This document shows positions 8,161 through 14,731 of a stretch of DNA of 16,947 nucleotides, piece after piece; position 1 is the first letter of the stretch, and each line of letters starts with the position of its first letter. The notes beneath the pieces are model-generated. The model was given only the letters and a program-made list of their open reading frames with translations, did not search any database and was not told the origin of the DNA. Made by a program: the position numbers and the translations under genes. The DNA lies in NCBI GenBank assembly GCA_035255485.1, contig DATEZO010000298.1, forward strand, positions 1-16,947. The letters run 5' to 3'. Origin of the DNA: DATEZO01 sp035255485 (GTDB lineage Bacteria > Pseudomonadota > Gammaproteobacteria > Burkholderiales > Burkholderiaceae_D).

Positions 8161-8687
8161 GACGCGTATTGTTGCTGGATGATGAGCCCAACGTGTTGAA
8201 CGCGTTGCAGCGAACCTTGCGCCAGTGTTTTTTCAGTGAAGGCCTGCGGATCGAACTCTTTACCGATCCCGAACAGGCGCTGCTTCGCAGCGGTGAAATA
8301 GCCTTCGACGTGATTGTGTCCGATTACCGGATGCCGGGGATGAATGGTGTTGAATTCCTTGAAGCAATCAAGGGAATTCAGCCCAACGCAGTTCGCCTCG
8401 TGCTGAGCGCCTCGACGGAGTTCAGCGCAATCATGAGTGCCGTCAACAGAGCCGAAGTATTCCGTTATATCGCCAAGCCGTGGCAGACTGAAGATTTGAA
8501 GAACACCTTTAGCTTGGCGTTCGAACGGCATGACCAAATGCTGGAAGAGCACCGCCTTGCCGATGAAGCACGCGCAAGGCGTGGCGAATTGACTCCGCAG
8601 GAGCTGGAGGCACGGCGCCTCGAAGCCGATGAGCCCGGCATCACCAAAGTCAATTGGGATGATGACGGCGCAGTGCGGCTAGATTAA
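8157..8687 (+). CDS. Single-domain response regulator with acidic tail
   Basis: A stand-alone receiver of 176 residues. Residues 1-125 are the receiver: LLLDDEPN with the acidic pair D8-D9, phospho-acceptor Asp56 (SDYRMPGMNG), Ser84 at the switch Ser/Thr position and Lys107 (AKPW). The rest is a charged helical tail with no recognisable output domain, ending W-D-D-D-G-A-V-R-L-D. It is close in sequence to the other three receivers of the operon (DDEPN, RMPGM, KPW). The start is fixed by an ATGA overlap with the HD-GYP gene and by ggag at 8145-8148, eight bases upstream. It is the last gene of the operon. It may act as a phosphate sink, shuttle or docking protein; this is inference. Confidence 0.9.
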   Translation: MRRVLLLDDEPNVLNALQRTLRQCFFSEGLRIELFTDPEQALLRSGEIAFDVIVSDYRMPGMNGVEFLEAIKGIQPNAVRLVLSASTEFSAIMSAVNRAEVFRYIAKPWQTEDLKNTFSLAFERHDQMLEEHRLADEARARRGELTPQELEARRLEADEPGITKVNWDDDGAVRLD

Positions 8688-8802
8688 AAAGACGTACATT
8701 AAGGCCAGAGGAAATGTCACTGACAGTCGTAATTGTCGGCAGCCGCTGAAAGAGAAGGTTGGAGTTACGCACTGCAATCAAAGTCAGGATCGATTCAATT
8801 TC

Positions 8803-9372
8803 TTAATTGGGGCCTCTGACCGCGATTTCGCATTCGGCGCGCCGTAGGACACGGCCAGGTGACGCCATCAACATCTGCAGCAACTGCAGGCATTTGCGCG
8901 GTAGCTTGACGGTGCGCCCTGCGCGTTCGACATGCAAGGTCCGCGGATCCAGGCTGACGTCACCACAACGCAGGATCCCGGACACAACCTCGCCGCGATC
9001 GCGCTTGATCAAGGCCGCCAGACGGGCGCCGACTTCCTTGAGCGAGAATGGTTTGACCAGGTAATAGTCGGCACCGCAGTCGAAGCCGGCCAGTTTGTCG
9101 TCGAGGATATCCTTGGCAGTCAGCATGAGGACTGGGGTATCGCGGCGTGCCTCCTCACGCAACTTTCGACACAGGGCAAACCCATCCATGCCGGGCAAGG
9201 CAATGTCTAGCAGGATGGCACTCCATGGCTCGCTGACGGCACGATGCAGACCGGTTACCCCATCGCCAGCGTGCACGGAATCATAGCCGGCGCCCGTCAG
9301 ATAGTCATAGAGATTCGCGGCGATGGCTGCATCGTCTTCAATGATGAGGATACGCATGCGCTGCGATTTCAT
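8803..9372 (-). CDS. OmpR-family response regulator, C-terminally truncated
   Basis: An OmpR/PhoB-type response regulator of 189 residues, where about 220-230 is usual. The receiver is complete: IIEDD, phospho-acceptor Asp56 (LLDIALPGMDG), Thr85, Lys107 (YLVKPF). The winged-helix domain starts normally near residue 134 (ILRCGDVSLDPRTLHVERAG) and reaches SPGRVLRRAECEIAV. It then ends in R-G-P-N and a stop, where the family normally continues through the recognition helix and C-terminal hairpin. DNA binding is therefore unlikely, and I read it as a broken gene. An alternative start is Met6 at 9357; neither start has a clear ribosome binding site. No partner kinase is visible. It is convergent with the signalling operon and lies 51 bp downstream of the recombinase gene on the same strand. 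The lost 3' end suggests a rearrangement junction near 8803-8820. Confidence 0.85.
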   Translation of the reverse strand: MKSQRMRILIIEDDAAIAANLYDYLTGAGYDSVHAGDGVTGLHRAVSEPWSAILLDIALPGMDGFALCRKLREEARRDTPVLMLTAKDILDDKLAGFDCGADYYLVKPFSLKEVGARLAALIKRDRGEVVSGILRCGDVSLDPRTLHVERAGRTVKLPRKCLQLLQMLMASPGRVLRRAECEIAVRGPN

Positions 9373-9423
9373 TTGTAGCAGGAGCCGACATTATGCGCCC
9401 TCATAGACGCTGTGAGCCAAGCG

Positions 9424-10377
9424 TCACGGTAAATGCAAGGTATTGCACATGGCACGCTCGATACGGCGCTTGGAAAAAGGATCAGACGCATCCACATAGC
9501 GCATGGCGGACTGTATGTCTTTCCAGCCGACATATTCCATCAGCGTCTTGATATCCCAACCATTGGCCGACGCCCAGTTGGCGAAGCCGCGCCGCAGCGA
9601 ATGGCTGCTGTACCGGTCGGGAGCATCGATCCCGACATTAGCCAGGATTGTTCGCAGCAGCGGTGCGATGCTGTCAATATGCAAACCTGTATCGCTGACG
9701 CGTCCCCAGCGGTCGATAGCGCGGTACACCGCGCCGCTGTTCAATTGTGCGGCGGCGACCCAGTCGAGGTATGCATCCACTGGACACAGGCGCGAGAGCG
9801 CGGGTGCTCTGAACGTAGTGCCTTCGTTGTGCCGATCTCCTTTGGTGCGCGCGAAATAGCACGTCAAACCCTCATTAGGGATGGCCTGGACGTGCTCGAC
9901 CAAGAGACGCGTCAATTCATCGCCACGAAAACCCCGCCAGAAGCCGAGCAGCAGAAGCGACTTGTCACGCAGGCTGCGTAACTCGGCGCCGCGGTCTCGC
10001 CGGACGCGCGCGATGTCGACGGCGGCGTCGAGCCATTGGATGATTTGTGCAAGTTGGTCGAGTTGGAGCGGCTTGGCTTGCTTAGCCTGGGTCGGGTGCA
10101 GCGCGCGGATACCGCGGAACACCTGGCGCACAACGGGCGCTTTGGTCGGGTCTGGGAAGCCTTGCTCAATATGCCAACGAGCAAGCGCCGCAAGTCGCTG
10201 GCGCAGTGTGTTAATCGCCAGCGTGTTGGCATGGTCGGCGAGGTACCGTGCGATACTATCGGCGGTTGCCGGCAGGAAGCCGCCCCAGTCGCCTTCAAAG
10301 TGTCGGAGAGCGGAGGCGTAGCTTTGGAGCGTGTTCTCACGTGTGGCGGCATTCAGGTACTGGTCAAGTTTGCTCAT
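9424..10377 (-). CDS. tnpS: Tyrosine recombinase, TnpS-like cointegrate resolvase
   Basis: A 317-residue site-specific tyrosine recombinase. The N-terminal core-binding domain (about 1-95) begins MSKLDQYLNAATRENTLQSY. The catalytic domain carries Arg151 (FRGDEL), Lys179 (TKGD), His259-x-x-Arg262 (HSLRRGF), Trp285 in the His/Trp position and nucleophile Tyr294 (MRYVDA). The set is complete, so it is probably active. Length and N-terminal sequence fit TnpS of Tn4651-type transposons, which resolves cointegrates together with TnpT at a site between the two divergent genes. The family match is from memory. A TnpT-like gene is present at 13710 but separated by 3.3 kb of inserted DNA. The ATG at 10377 has no strong Shine-Dalgarno sequence. 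Alternative: a generic XerC/D-like integrase of a genomic island. Confidence 0.85.
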   Translation of the reverse strand: MSKLDQYLNAATRENTLQSYASALRHFEGDWGGFLPATADSIARYLADHANTLAINTLRQRLAALARWHIEQGFPDPTKAPVVRQVFRGIRALHPTQAKQAKPLQLDQLAQIIQWLDAAVDIARVRRDRGAELRSLRDKSLLLLGFWRGFRGDELTRLLVEHVQAIPNEGLTCYFARTKGDRHNEGTTFRAPALSRLCPVDAYLDWVAAAQLNSGAVYRAIDRWGRVSDTGLHIDSIAPLLRTILANVGIDAPDRYSSHSLRRGFANWASANGWDIKTLMEYVGWKDIQSAMRYVDASDPFSKRRIERAMCNTLHLP

Positions 10378-10441
10378 GGCTGTCGATTGAAAGGCTGGAA
10401 TTACAGATCGGGCCGGTTCCCGATATTTAAATCAGAAAACG

Positions 10442-10461
10442 GACATTAAGTTGGAATATTT
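10442..10461 (+). repeat. Left arm of inverted repeat bracketing the passenger genes
   Basis: GACATTAAGTTGGAATATTT. It matches the opposite strand at 13547-13527 with one mismatch and one single-base gap. It lies 64 bp upstream of the tnpS start, at the edge of the AT-richer passenger segment. It could be a terminal repeat of an inserted unit or a duplicated binding arm of the TnpS/TnpT resolution site. Confidence 0.7.
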
Positions 10462-10548
10462 TTCACCGGCCTCTACTCTATAAGTAGCACTACCATCTGG
10501 GCGAAGAACCGTCTCTGCACTTAAAATTACCTCCAACACGTATCGTCG

Positions 10549-11727
10549 TCATGCGGCACAAATTCCATATCGCGGCAAAATCTCGTGAATAATGTCACTC
10601 CTGTGGATTTGAAGCGCATCGTGAAAGAGTTTCCAATCGCTGGCTAGGAAAGACGCTGAGTATGGATAGCGTTCGACACCGGTATCCGTCTTCTTTTTGG
10701 TACCGAGTGCTTGCTCTTTCCAGCTGCCGGCTCCCTTCCCGATGTAACTTGGTAGTTCGGAGCCAAAGCTAAATTGTCCGGATCCAATCGCTTGTAGCCA
10801 AATTTGGCGCCGCTCTTCACCGTCAATATTTGTGGCGTTAGAAAAGAGTCGTTCACTAGCGGCACGGTCTTCAGACGCGATGCCTTGGTGTTTATCAAGG
10901 TCCATGGAAGTATCGCCAGCGCGCCACGCACGCATTGCGCGTACCATCATTTCCATAGCCTGAATGAAGATAGCAGGATTGTCGCGTTCAACTGTTACAC
11001 CCCGATAGTCCACATAACGCCACTTGAGATACGGCTGATCCGGATATACGTCCGCGGCCGCGTGTCCTACGGGAGACTTGTGCAAAAAATTAGATATAAA
11101 TTCGGTTGGCCATTTCTTTTCATGCCAAACGAGGCGGATAAGCTTCAGAAAAACCTGAATACCTTGTTTGATATTTCCTATAAGCGCAACGCCAAGCTCT
11201 TGTTTGGAGCTCTCATGAATGCGTCGATCGAGTTCCGAATCACCGCATGTCAAACTGTTTGCTTGATTTGCAATGCTGAGTGCTCCAACGAACCCTTGAT
11301 GAGCAAATGTATCGGCATAAACATGCATTGTGATCCCGAGACGATATAGGGCTCGCGGATGATCACGATCCAACATCGCGCGGCGGAGCATGTCTCGAGC
11401 GACATGACTATCGGGACGGCATACTAGTCGCGACAACGTGTCGCCTGTCGCGTGGCCAGCCGGAAGAGAATCATTGCCGGGTAAAAAATGAAATGGAATC
11501 CAAGCGAGATGATTTTCGACGTCTATGAAATTGTTGTAGTCAATCATCCTATGGGCGGACGCGATTCGAAAATATAGGGAATTATTATCTTCAAATTGAA
11601 CAATGCCAGGATTGGTGGCGTCATCGACGTATTGTGCGGCGTAGGCAATTTTGGATGCGTCCGCGAACGAAAATCCTGCGATACGGGCCGCGACATATGT
11701 TGCGGTGTGATGGCCGTCGATTTGCAT
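10549..11727 (-). CDS. DUF6765-like protein, possible metal-dependent hydrolase
   Basis: A 392-residue protein that I place, from memory, in the DUF6765 family of unknown function. Typical features are MQID-x-HHTATYVAAR at the N-terminus, YAAQYVDDAT (30-38), a histidine-rich segment W-I-P-F-H-F-L-P-G-N (76-85) and YRLGITMHVYADTFAHQGF (128-146). The spacing H135-x3-D139-x3-H143 with His6/His7 and Asp35/Asp36 resembles the metal ligands of all-helical zinc phospholipase C-like enzymes, but that activity is only inferred. There is no signal peptide, so it is probably cytoplasmic. The start is supported by AGAGGAA about eight bases upstream of the ATG. Its base composition is more AT-rich than the signalling operon. 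It lies in tandem with the PIN gene, 146 bp downstream of it, inside the split tnpS-tnpT region. Confidence 0.75.
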   Translation of the reverse strand: MQIDGHHTATYVAARIAGFSFADASKIAYAAQYVDDATNPGIVQFEDNNSLYFRIASAHRMIDYNNFIDVENHLAWIPFHFLPGNDSLPAGHATGDTLSRLVCRPDSHVARDMLRRAMLDRDHPRALYRLGITMHVYADTFAHQGFVGALSIANQANSLTCGDSELDRRIHESSKQELGVALIGNIKQGIQVFLKLIRLVWHEKKWPTEFISNFLHKSPVGHAAADVYPDQPYLKWRYVDYRGVTVERDNPAIFIQAMEMMVRAMRAWRAGDTSMDLDKHQGIASEDRAASERLFSNATNIDGEERRQIWLQAIGSGQFSFGSELPSYIGKGAGSWKEQALGTKKKTDTGVERYPYSASFLASDWKLFHDALQIHRSDIIHEILPRYGICAA

Positions 11728-11873
11728 AATCCATTCCTCTTGTTCTTCGCTAGCGTCAAGCCGGTACGCTTCACGGGTCTAATCAGTGCCATAAACAACT
11801 GACTGGTTCTTTAGAGCTAGGAGCCGTCTCCTGTAACTGTTCAAATTAGCAAATCGTCGAGCGCACCCGTCCC

Positions 11874-13274
11874 CTACTCCACGCGAAGATGCAAACTTCC
11901 CTTGACCGGCTCGATGATTTCTGGAGCGTGAAGCTGGTACTCCAATGTGACGTTCCGAAGCCGATCAATCGAACCGAAATCCAGATAGATCAGATCAAGG
12001 CTTCTACTCTGCTTATGCTTCAGATGGGTGATAAAAAATTTTACGGTCCGCCTACTTACTTCAAGCTTGTCGCGGTCCGGCGCGTTTTCGCGCATGACAT
12101 CAGCCATGGTCCTAAAATTGTGCAAAAAGGGAGGCGGGCTGTTCCACGCGTCGATTAGTGAATCGGATCTCCGTGGAGGAGTCGGCGCCTTGGGCAGGAT
12201 GCCAATTTTTTCCGTATCGCTAAAGGACAGTTCATCGCCACATTCGACGAAAATCTCAATTCGATTTGCTGGCGCCGTGCCGTTCTGGTTCGCAAGGAAC
12301 AATTGCAGCGGTATTACGGCATTCAGACGTTCCTGGTAAGCCAGCAGGTCAAGTAAGTAGACTTCATATTCTCTGTAAAATTTTCTGAGTTCCTGATTTT
12401 TTGCCTCGCTCCGCTGATTTTCATATTTCATCATTCCGGTTGGGCTCAGTTCAAACTTTCTAATGTCGAACGGCCCGTTTTTTATATGACCAAACACCGG
12501 GCTATCAGTGTTCGCTGCTGAAGCAGCGTTATTGTCTATTATCGCGAACAATGGATGTTTCTTCTTTATTATCGATAGCCGATTTTCGACGATGTCTGCA
12601 ACGTCTTTGCGCGGAGGCTTTCTTTCTACCGACAGATGACCGCGCCCTTCGTCAAACGACAGTTGCAATTTTGGTTGGCGATTCAGATGCTGCGCGAGTT
12701 GCGCCTTAACTAGCTTAAGCTCCTGTTCAACCGGATCGACCTCGGTCAGCTTGTAAGAATCTGGAAATCCTGTCGCACCAATACGTCTGAATTTCAACTT
12801 GAAAATAACGCCAGAATCTGCCGTAAGAACGTCGACCGGTTGATTCGGGTTGTTTTCGCAATATTCAATGACGCTAGCGATGAGCCTATCGTCACCGATT
12901 GTGGGATCTAATTGATGGGCTTTGAACGATATCCGTGGCTCGTTAGGGAGAAAGACGAGCGATACTCGGTCTGTGATTAGCGGGTGTTCAAACTTATCGA
13001 GCAGCCACCCGATGTAGGCGCCGGCGCGGTGCCGAATTTTCTTTGAATCGTGAAGGGATTTCGCTTCTTCTAATTCTTTAAAAAATATGGCACAGAGGAC
13101 GATTTCAATTTTAGGGGCGTCGGTAATATCCGTCCATTTAATTTGGTCGAGCCTCTGGTAATGCAAAGCAATATTCGCGTCCAGAAAGAAGACAGCTTTC
13201 CTTACGCCGCCCACGTCATTCGACTCGGCCTTTGCGCTCTCCGTATCGTTAGCTTCGCCATTTTGGGCCGTCAT
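11874..13274 (-). CDS. PIN-domain protein with long uncharacterised C-terminal region
   Basis: A 466-residue protein starting at the ATG at 13274. This start is preferred over the in-frame TTG three bases upstream because GAGGGA lies at a good distance. Residues about 27-170 form a PIN-type nuclease domain with the acidic set Asp32 (FLDAN), Glu67 (FFKELEEA), Asp128/Asp129 (IGDDRLIAS) and Asp153 (LTADSG), so RNA cleavage is plausible. The PIN type resembles the PIN_4/PhoH-like group rather than the short VapC toxins. The remaining ~295 residues are not recognised; they are charged, contain FFITHLKHKQ, and end in strand-rich sequence. No small antitoxin gene lies next to it, so it is not an ordinary VapBC pair. 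It is a passenger between tnpS and tnpT together with the DUF6765-like gene. A role in defence or transposon maintenance is speculation. Confidence 0.82.
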   Translation of the reverse strand: MTAQNGEANDTESAKAESNDVGGVRKAVFFLDANIALHYQRLDQIKWTDITDAPKIEIVLCAIFFKELEEAKSLHDSKKIRHRAGAYIGWLLDKFEHPLITDRVSLVFLPNEPRISFKAHQLDPTIGDDRLIASVIEYCENNPNQPVDVLTADSGVIFKLKFRRIGATGFPDSYKLTEVDPVEQELKLVKAQLAQHLNRQPKLQLSFDEGRGHLSVERKPPRKDVADIVENRLSIIKKKHPLFAIIDNNAASAANTDSPVFGHIKNGPFDIRKFELSPTGMMKYENQRSEAKNQELRKFYREYEVYLLDLLAYQERLNAVIPLQLFLANQNGTAPANRIEIFVECGDELSFSDTEKIGILPKAPTPPRRSDSLIDAWNSPPPFLHNFRTMADVMRENAPDRDKLEVSRRTVKFFITHLKHKQSRSLDLIYLDFGSIDRLRNVTLEYQLHAPEIIEPVKGSLHLRVE

Positions 13275-13312
13275 CAAATATCCCTCACTCTTGTCGATAT
13301 GTGCTAATTACG

Positions 13313-13426
13313 CTTTGGCAATTCTCGCCTACGCATTGGCTAGGCAGCTATCCCCAATTCATGGGAGGTGGGAAATTCTTGATTTGAGGCAGCCAATTGG
13401 GAGGACTGCCGATGAACTTTGGCAAT
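13313..13426 (+). repeat. Direct repeat CTTTGGCAAT, two copies
   Basis: Exact 10-bp copies at 13313-13322 and 13417-13426, 104 bp apart. The core also occurs inverted as TGCCAAA at 13454-13460. They lie upstream of both the PIN gene and tnpT. They could be protein-binding sites; no binder is shown. Confidence 0.5.
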
Positions 13427-13526
13427 GAGACTGGGCACGGGCCGTCGGCGACCTGCCAAAATTTTCTATCGTCCGGCGGAATTGCCAGAATTTTAGGGCT
13501 TGAAAAATCGGGAGCCTAGCGAGTCC

Positions 13527-13547
13527 AAATTTTCCAACTTAATTGTC
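13527..13547 (-). repeat. Right arm of inverted repeat bracketing the passenger genes
   Basis: Read on the - strand this is GACAATTAAGTTGGAAAATT plus a final T. It matches 10442-10461 except for one inserted A and one T/A change. Together the arms enclose about 3.1 kb containing exactly the two passenger genes. It lies 40 bp from the palindrome at 13588-13620. Confidence 0.7.
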
Positions 13548-13587
13548 GGAGACCATCGAGCTGACCAAGACTAGCCGATTTCCGCGA

Positions 13588-13620
13588 TCATACAGGATAA
13601 TTTGTCATTATCCGGTATGA
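13588..13620. promoter_or_regulatory. 33-bp near-perfect palindrome: candidate TnpS core site or tnpT operator
   Basis: The arms TCATACAGGATAA and TTATCCGGTATGA surround TTTGTCA, and 12 of the 13 arm positions pair. A 13-7-13 layout is the geometry of a tyrosine recombinase core site. The sequence lies 89 bp upstream of the tnpT start, where Tn4651-type elements keep their resolution site. An operator bound by the KfrA-like protein is the main alternative. Confidence 0.65.
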
Positions 13621-13709
13621 ACTTATCTCAGCTTTGCACTTGTTGTTCGCCTATTTTTAGTATGTAATTATGTGGCACGTATTACGGTACGATAAAATAT
13701 GGAGTGATC

Positions 13710-14714
13710 ATGAGCAAAGCTGGGATCTACAAATCTGATGTCAAGACGGCGCGCGACGCCTTACTCGCGCAAGGCAAGCATCCATCTGTCGATGCTGTGC
13801 GCGTTGCCCTCGGCAATACTGGCTCGAAGACCACAATCCACAAGTACCTCAAGGAACTGGAGACCGAAGACGGTGGAGTTGATGGGCGCAGAATCTCGAT
13901 TTCGGAGATGCTGCAGAATCTCGTCGAGCGGCTTGCGGCGCAGTTACAGGATGAGGCCAACACGCGGATCGACGCGGTGCGCGTCGAGCAAGCGGCGCTG
14001 GAAAAGCAGCACGCCGAAGCGTTGGCCGTCGCTCAGCGCGAGGCCGCGTATTGGCGCGGCCAGGCTCAGCAGTTCGAAGTCGCCTTGGAGAGTGAGCGCG
14101 CCGGACATGCCCGCACGCGGGAAGTGCTGCAGCAGGAGACGATCACGCGCCACACCGCGGAACAACGGGCGTCCGGCCTCGAAGCGCGCCTTGCCGAAAA
14201 TGAGGTACACCGGCACTCGCTTGAAGACAAGCACCGTCATGCCTACGAAGCGCTTGAACACTACCGGCAATCGACCAAGGAGCAGCGCGAGCAGGACCAG
14301 CGGCGGCACGAGCAGCAGCTCCAGCAGTTGCAAGCCGAGTTGCGGGCCGCGCAGCAAACGATCGTCGTTAAGCAGGAAGACGTTACCCGCCTGAACCAGG
14401 AAGGTGCGCGCCTGATCGCCGACCTGACGCACGCGCGGCAAGTCCTGCAGGATGAGCAGGACAGCAACCGTCGATTGGCCCAGCGGATCGAGGCGCTGCA
14501 AGCGACCGAGCGCCGCGCCGAGGTGTTGCATGTCCATTCGCAAGGACTGCAGGAACAATTGGCAGTCGCGACTGCGAAAATTGAGGGATTGTTGGCCCAA
14601 GTACGGCAGCATGAACTCGCCGCGGCGGCTGCGCACGCTAAACTGTCTGCGCAGGAGGAGATGGTGGCCGATTTTCGCGCCTCTCTCTCGAACCGCTCGG
14701 CCGAAGCCGGGTAA
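13710..14714 (+). CDS. tnpT: KfrA-like coiled-coil DNA-binding protein, TnpT-like
   Basis: A 334-residue protein with an N-terminal KfrA-type DNA-binding domain (about 3-60; GIYKSDVKTARDALLAQGK, GNTGSKTTIHKYLKELE). A very long coiled coil rich in Q, E, R and A follows (about 65-325). This architecture is shared by plasmid KfrA proteins and by TnpT, the helper needed with TnpS for cointegrate resolution in Tn4651. The divergent tnpS-like gene and the Tn3-type end 17 bp downstream favour TnpT. The start is the ATG at 13710 with ggag at 13701-13704; a GTG at 13704 is in frame but lies inside that ribosome binding site. It may also autoregulate through the palindrome upstream. Alternative: a stand-alone KfrA homologue of a plasmid or genomic island. 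Confidence 0.82.
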   Translation: MSKAGIYKSDVKTARDALLAQGKHPSVDAVRVALGNTGSKTTIHKYLKELETEDGGVDGRRISISEMLQNLVERLAAQLQDEANTRIDAVRVEQAALEKQHAEALAVAQREAAYWRGQAQQFEVALESERAGHARTREVLQQETITRHTAEQRASGLEARLAENEVHRHSLEDKHRHAYEALEHYRQSTKEQREQDQRRHEQQLQQLQAELRAAQQTIVVKQEDVTRLNQEGARLIADLTHARQVLQDEQDSNRRLAQRIEALQATERRAEVLHVHSQGLQEQLAVATAKIEGLLAQVRQHELAAAAAHAKLSAQEEMVADFRASLSNRSAEAG

Positions 14715-14731
14715 AGCTTGGCCGTCAAAAC

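Larger units (their letters stand above)
13275..13709. other. Non-coding region upstream of tnpT, rich in short repeats
   Basis: No gene is seen in these 435 bases. The stretch holds a 10-bp direct repeat CTTTGGCAAT (13313-13322 and 13417-13426). It also holds AATTTT-containing motifs at 13454-13465 (TGCCAAAATTTT), 13483-13494 (TGCCAGAATTTT) and 13523-13533 (GTCCAAATTTT), the right arm of the passenger inverted repeat, and the 33-bp palindrome. It probably combines the promoters of the PIN and tnpT genes with the right part of a resolution site. Confidence 0.6.

Noticed and set aside
8668..8703. Sequence ending GTACATTAAG as a degenerate left terminal repeat
   Set aside because: Only the inner ten bases agree (8 of 10). 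There is no outer GGGG, and it overlaps the end of a normal-looking receiver gene.
8729..8742. GACAATTA on the - strand as a third copy of the passenger inverted repeat
   Set aside because: Only eight bases match before the similarity ends, which is expected by chance in a window of this size.
10423..10450. CAGAAAACGGA followed by CATTAAG as an internal Tn3-type end
   Set aside because: It resembles the middle box of Tn21-like repeats, but no GGGG lies at the required distance. It is better explained as part of the inverted-repeat edge at 10442.
13278..13620. CRISPR array suggested by the repeated AATTTT motifs
   Set aside because: The repeats are about 12 bases long, irregularly spaced and imperfect, and no cas gene is present.
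13634..13663. TTGCAC and TAGTAT as a promoter for tnpT
   Set aside because: Spacing is 18 bp, but both boxes match the consensus weakly and the region is AT-rich, so it is not supportable alone.
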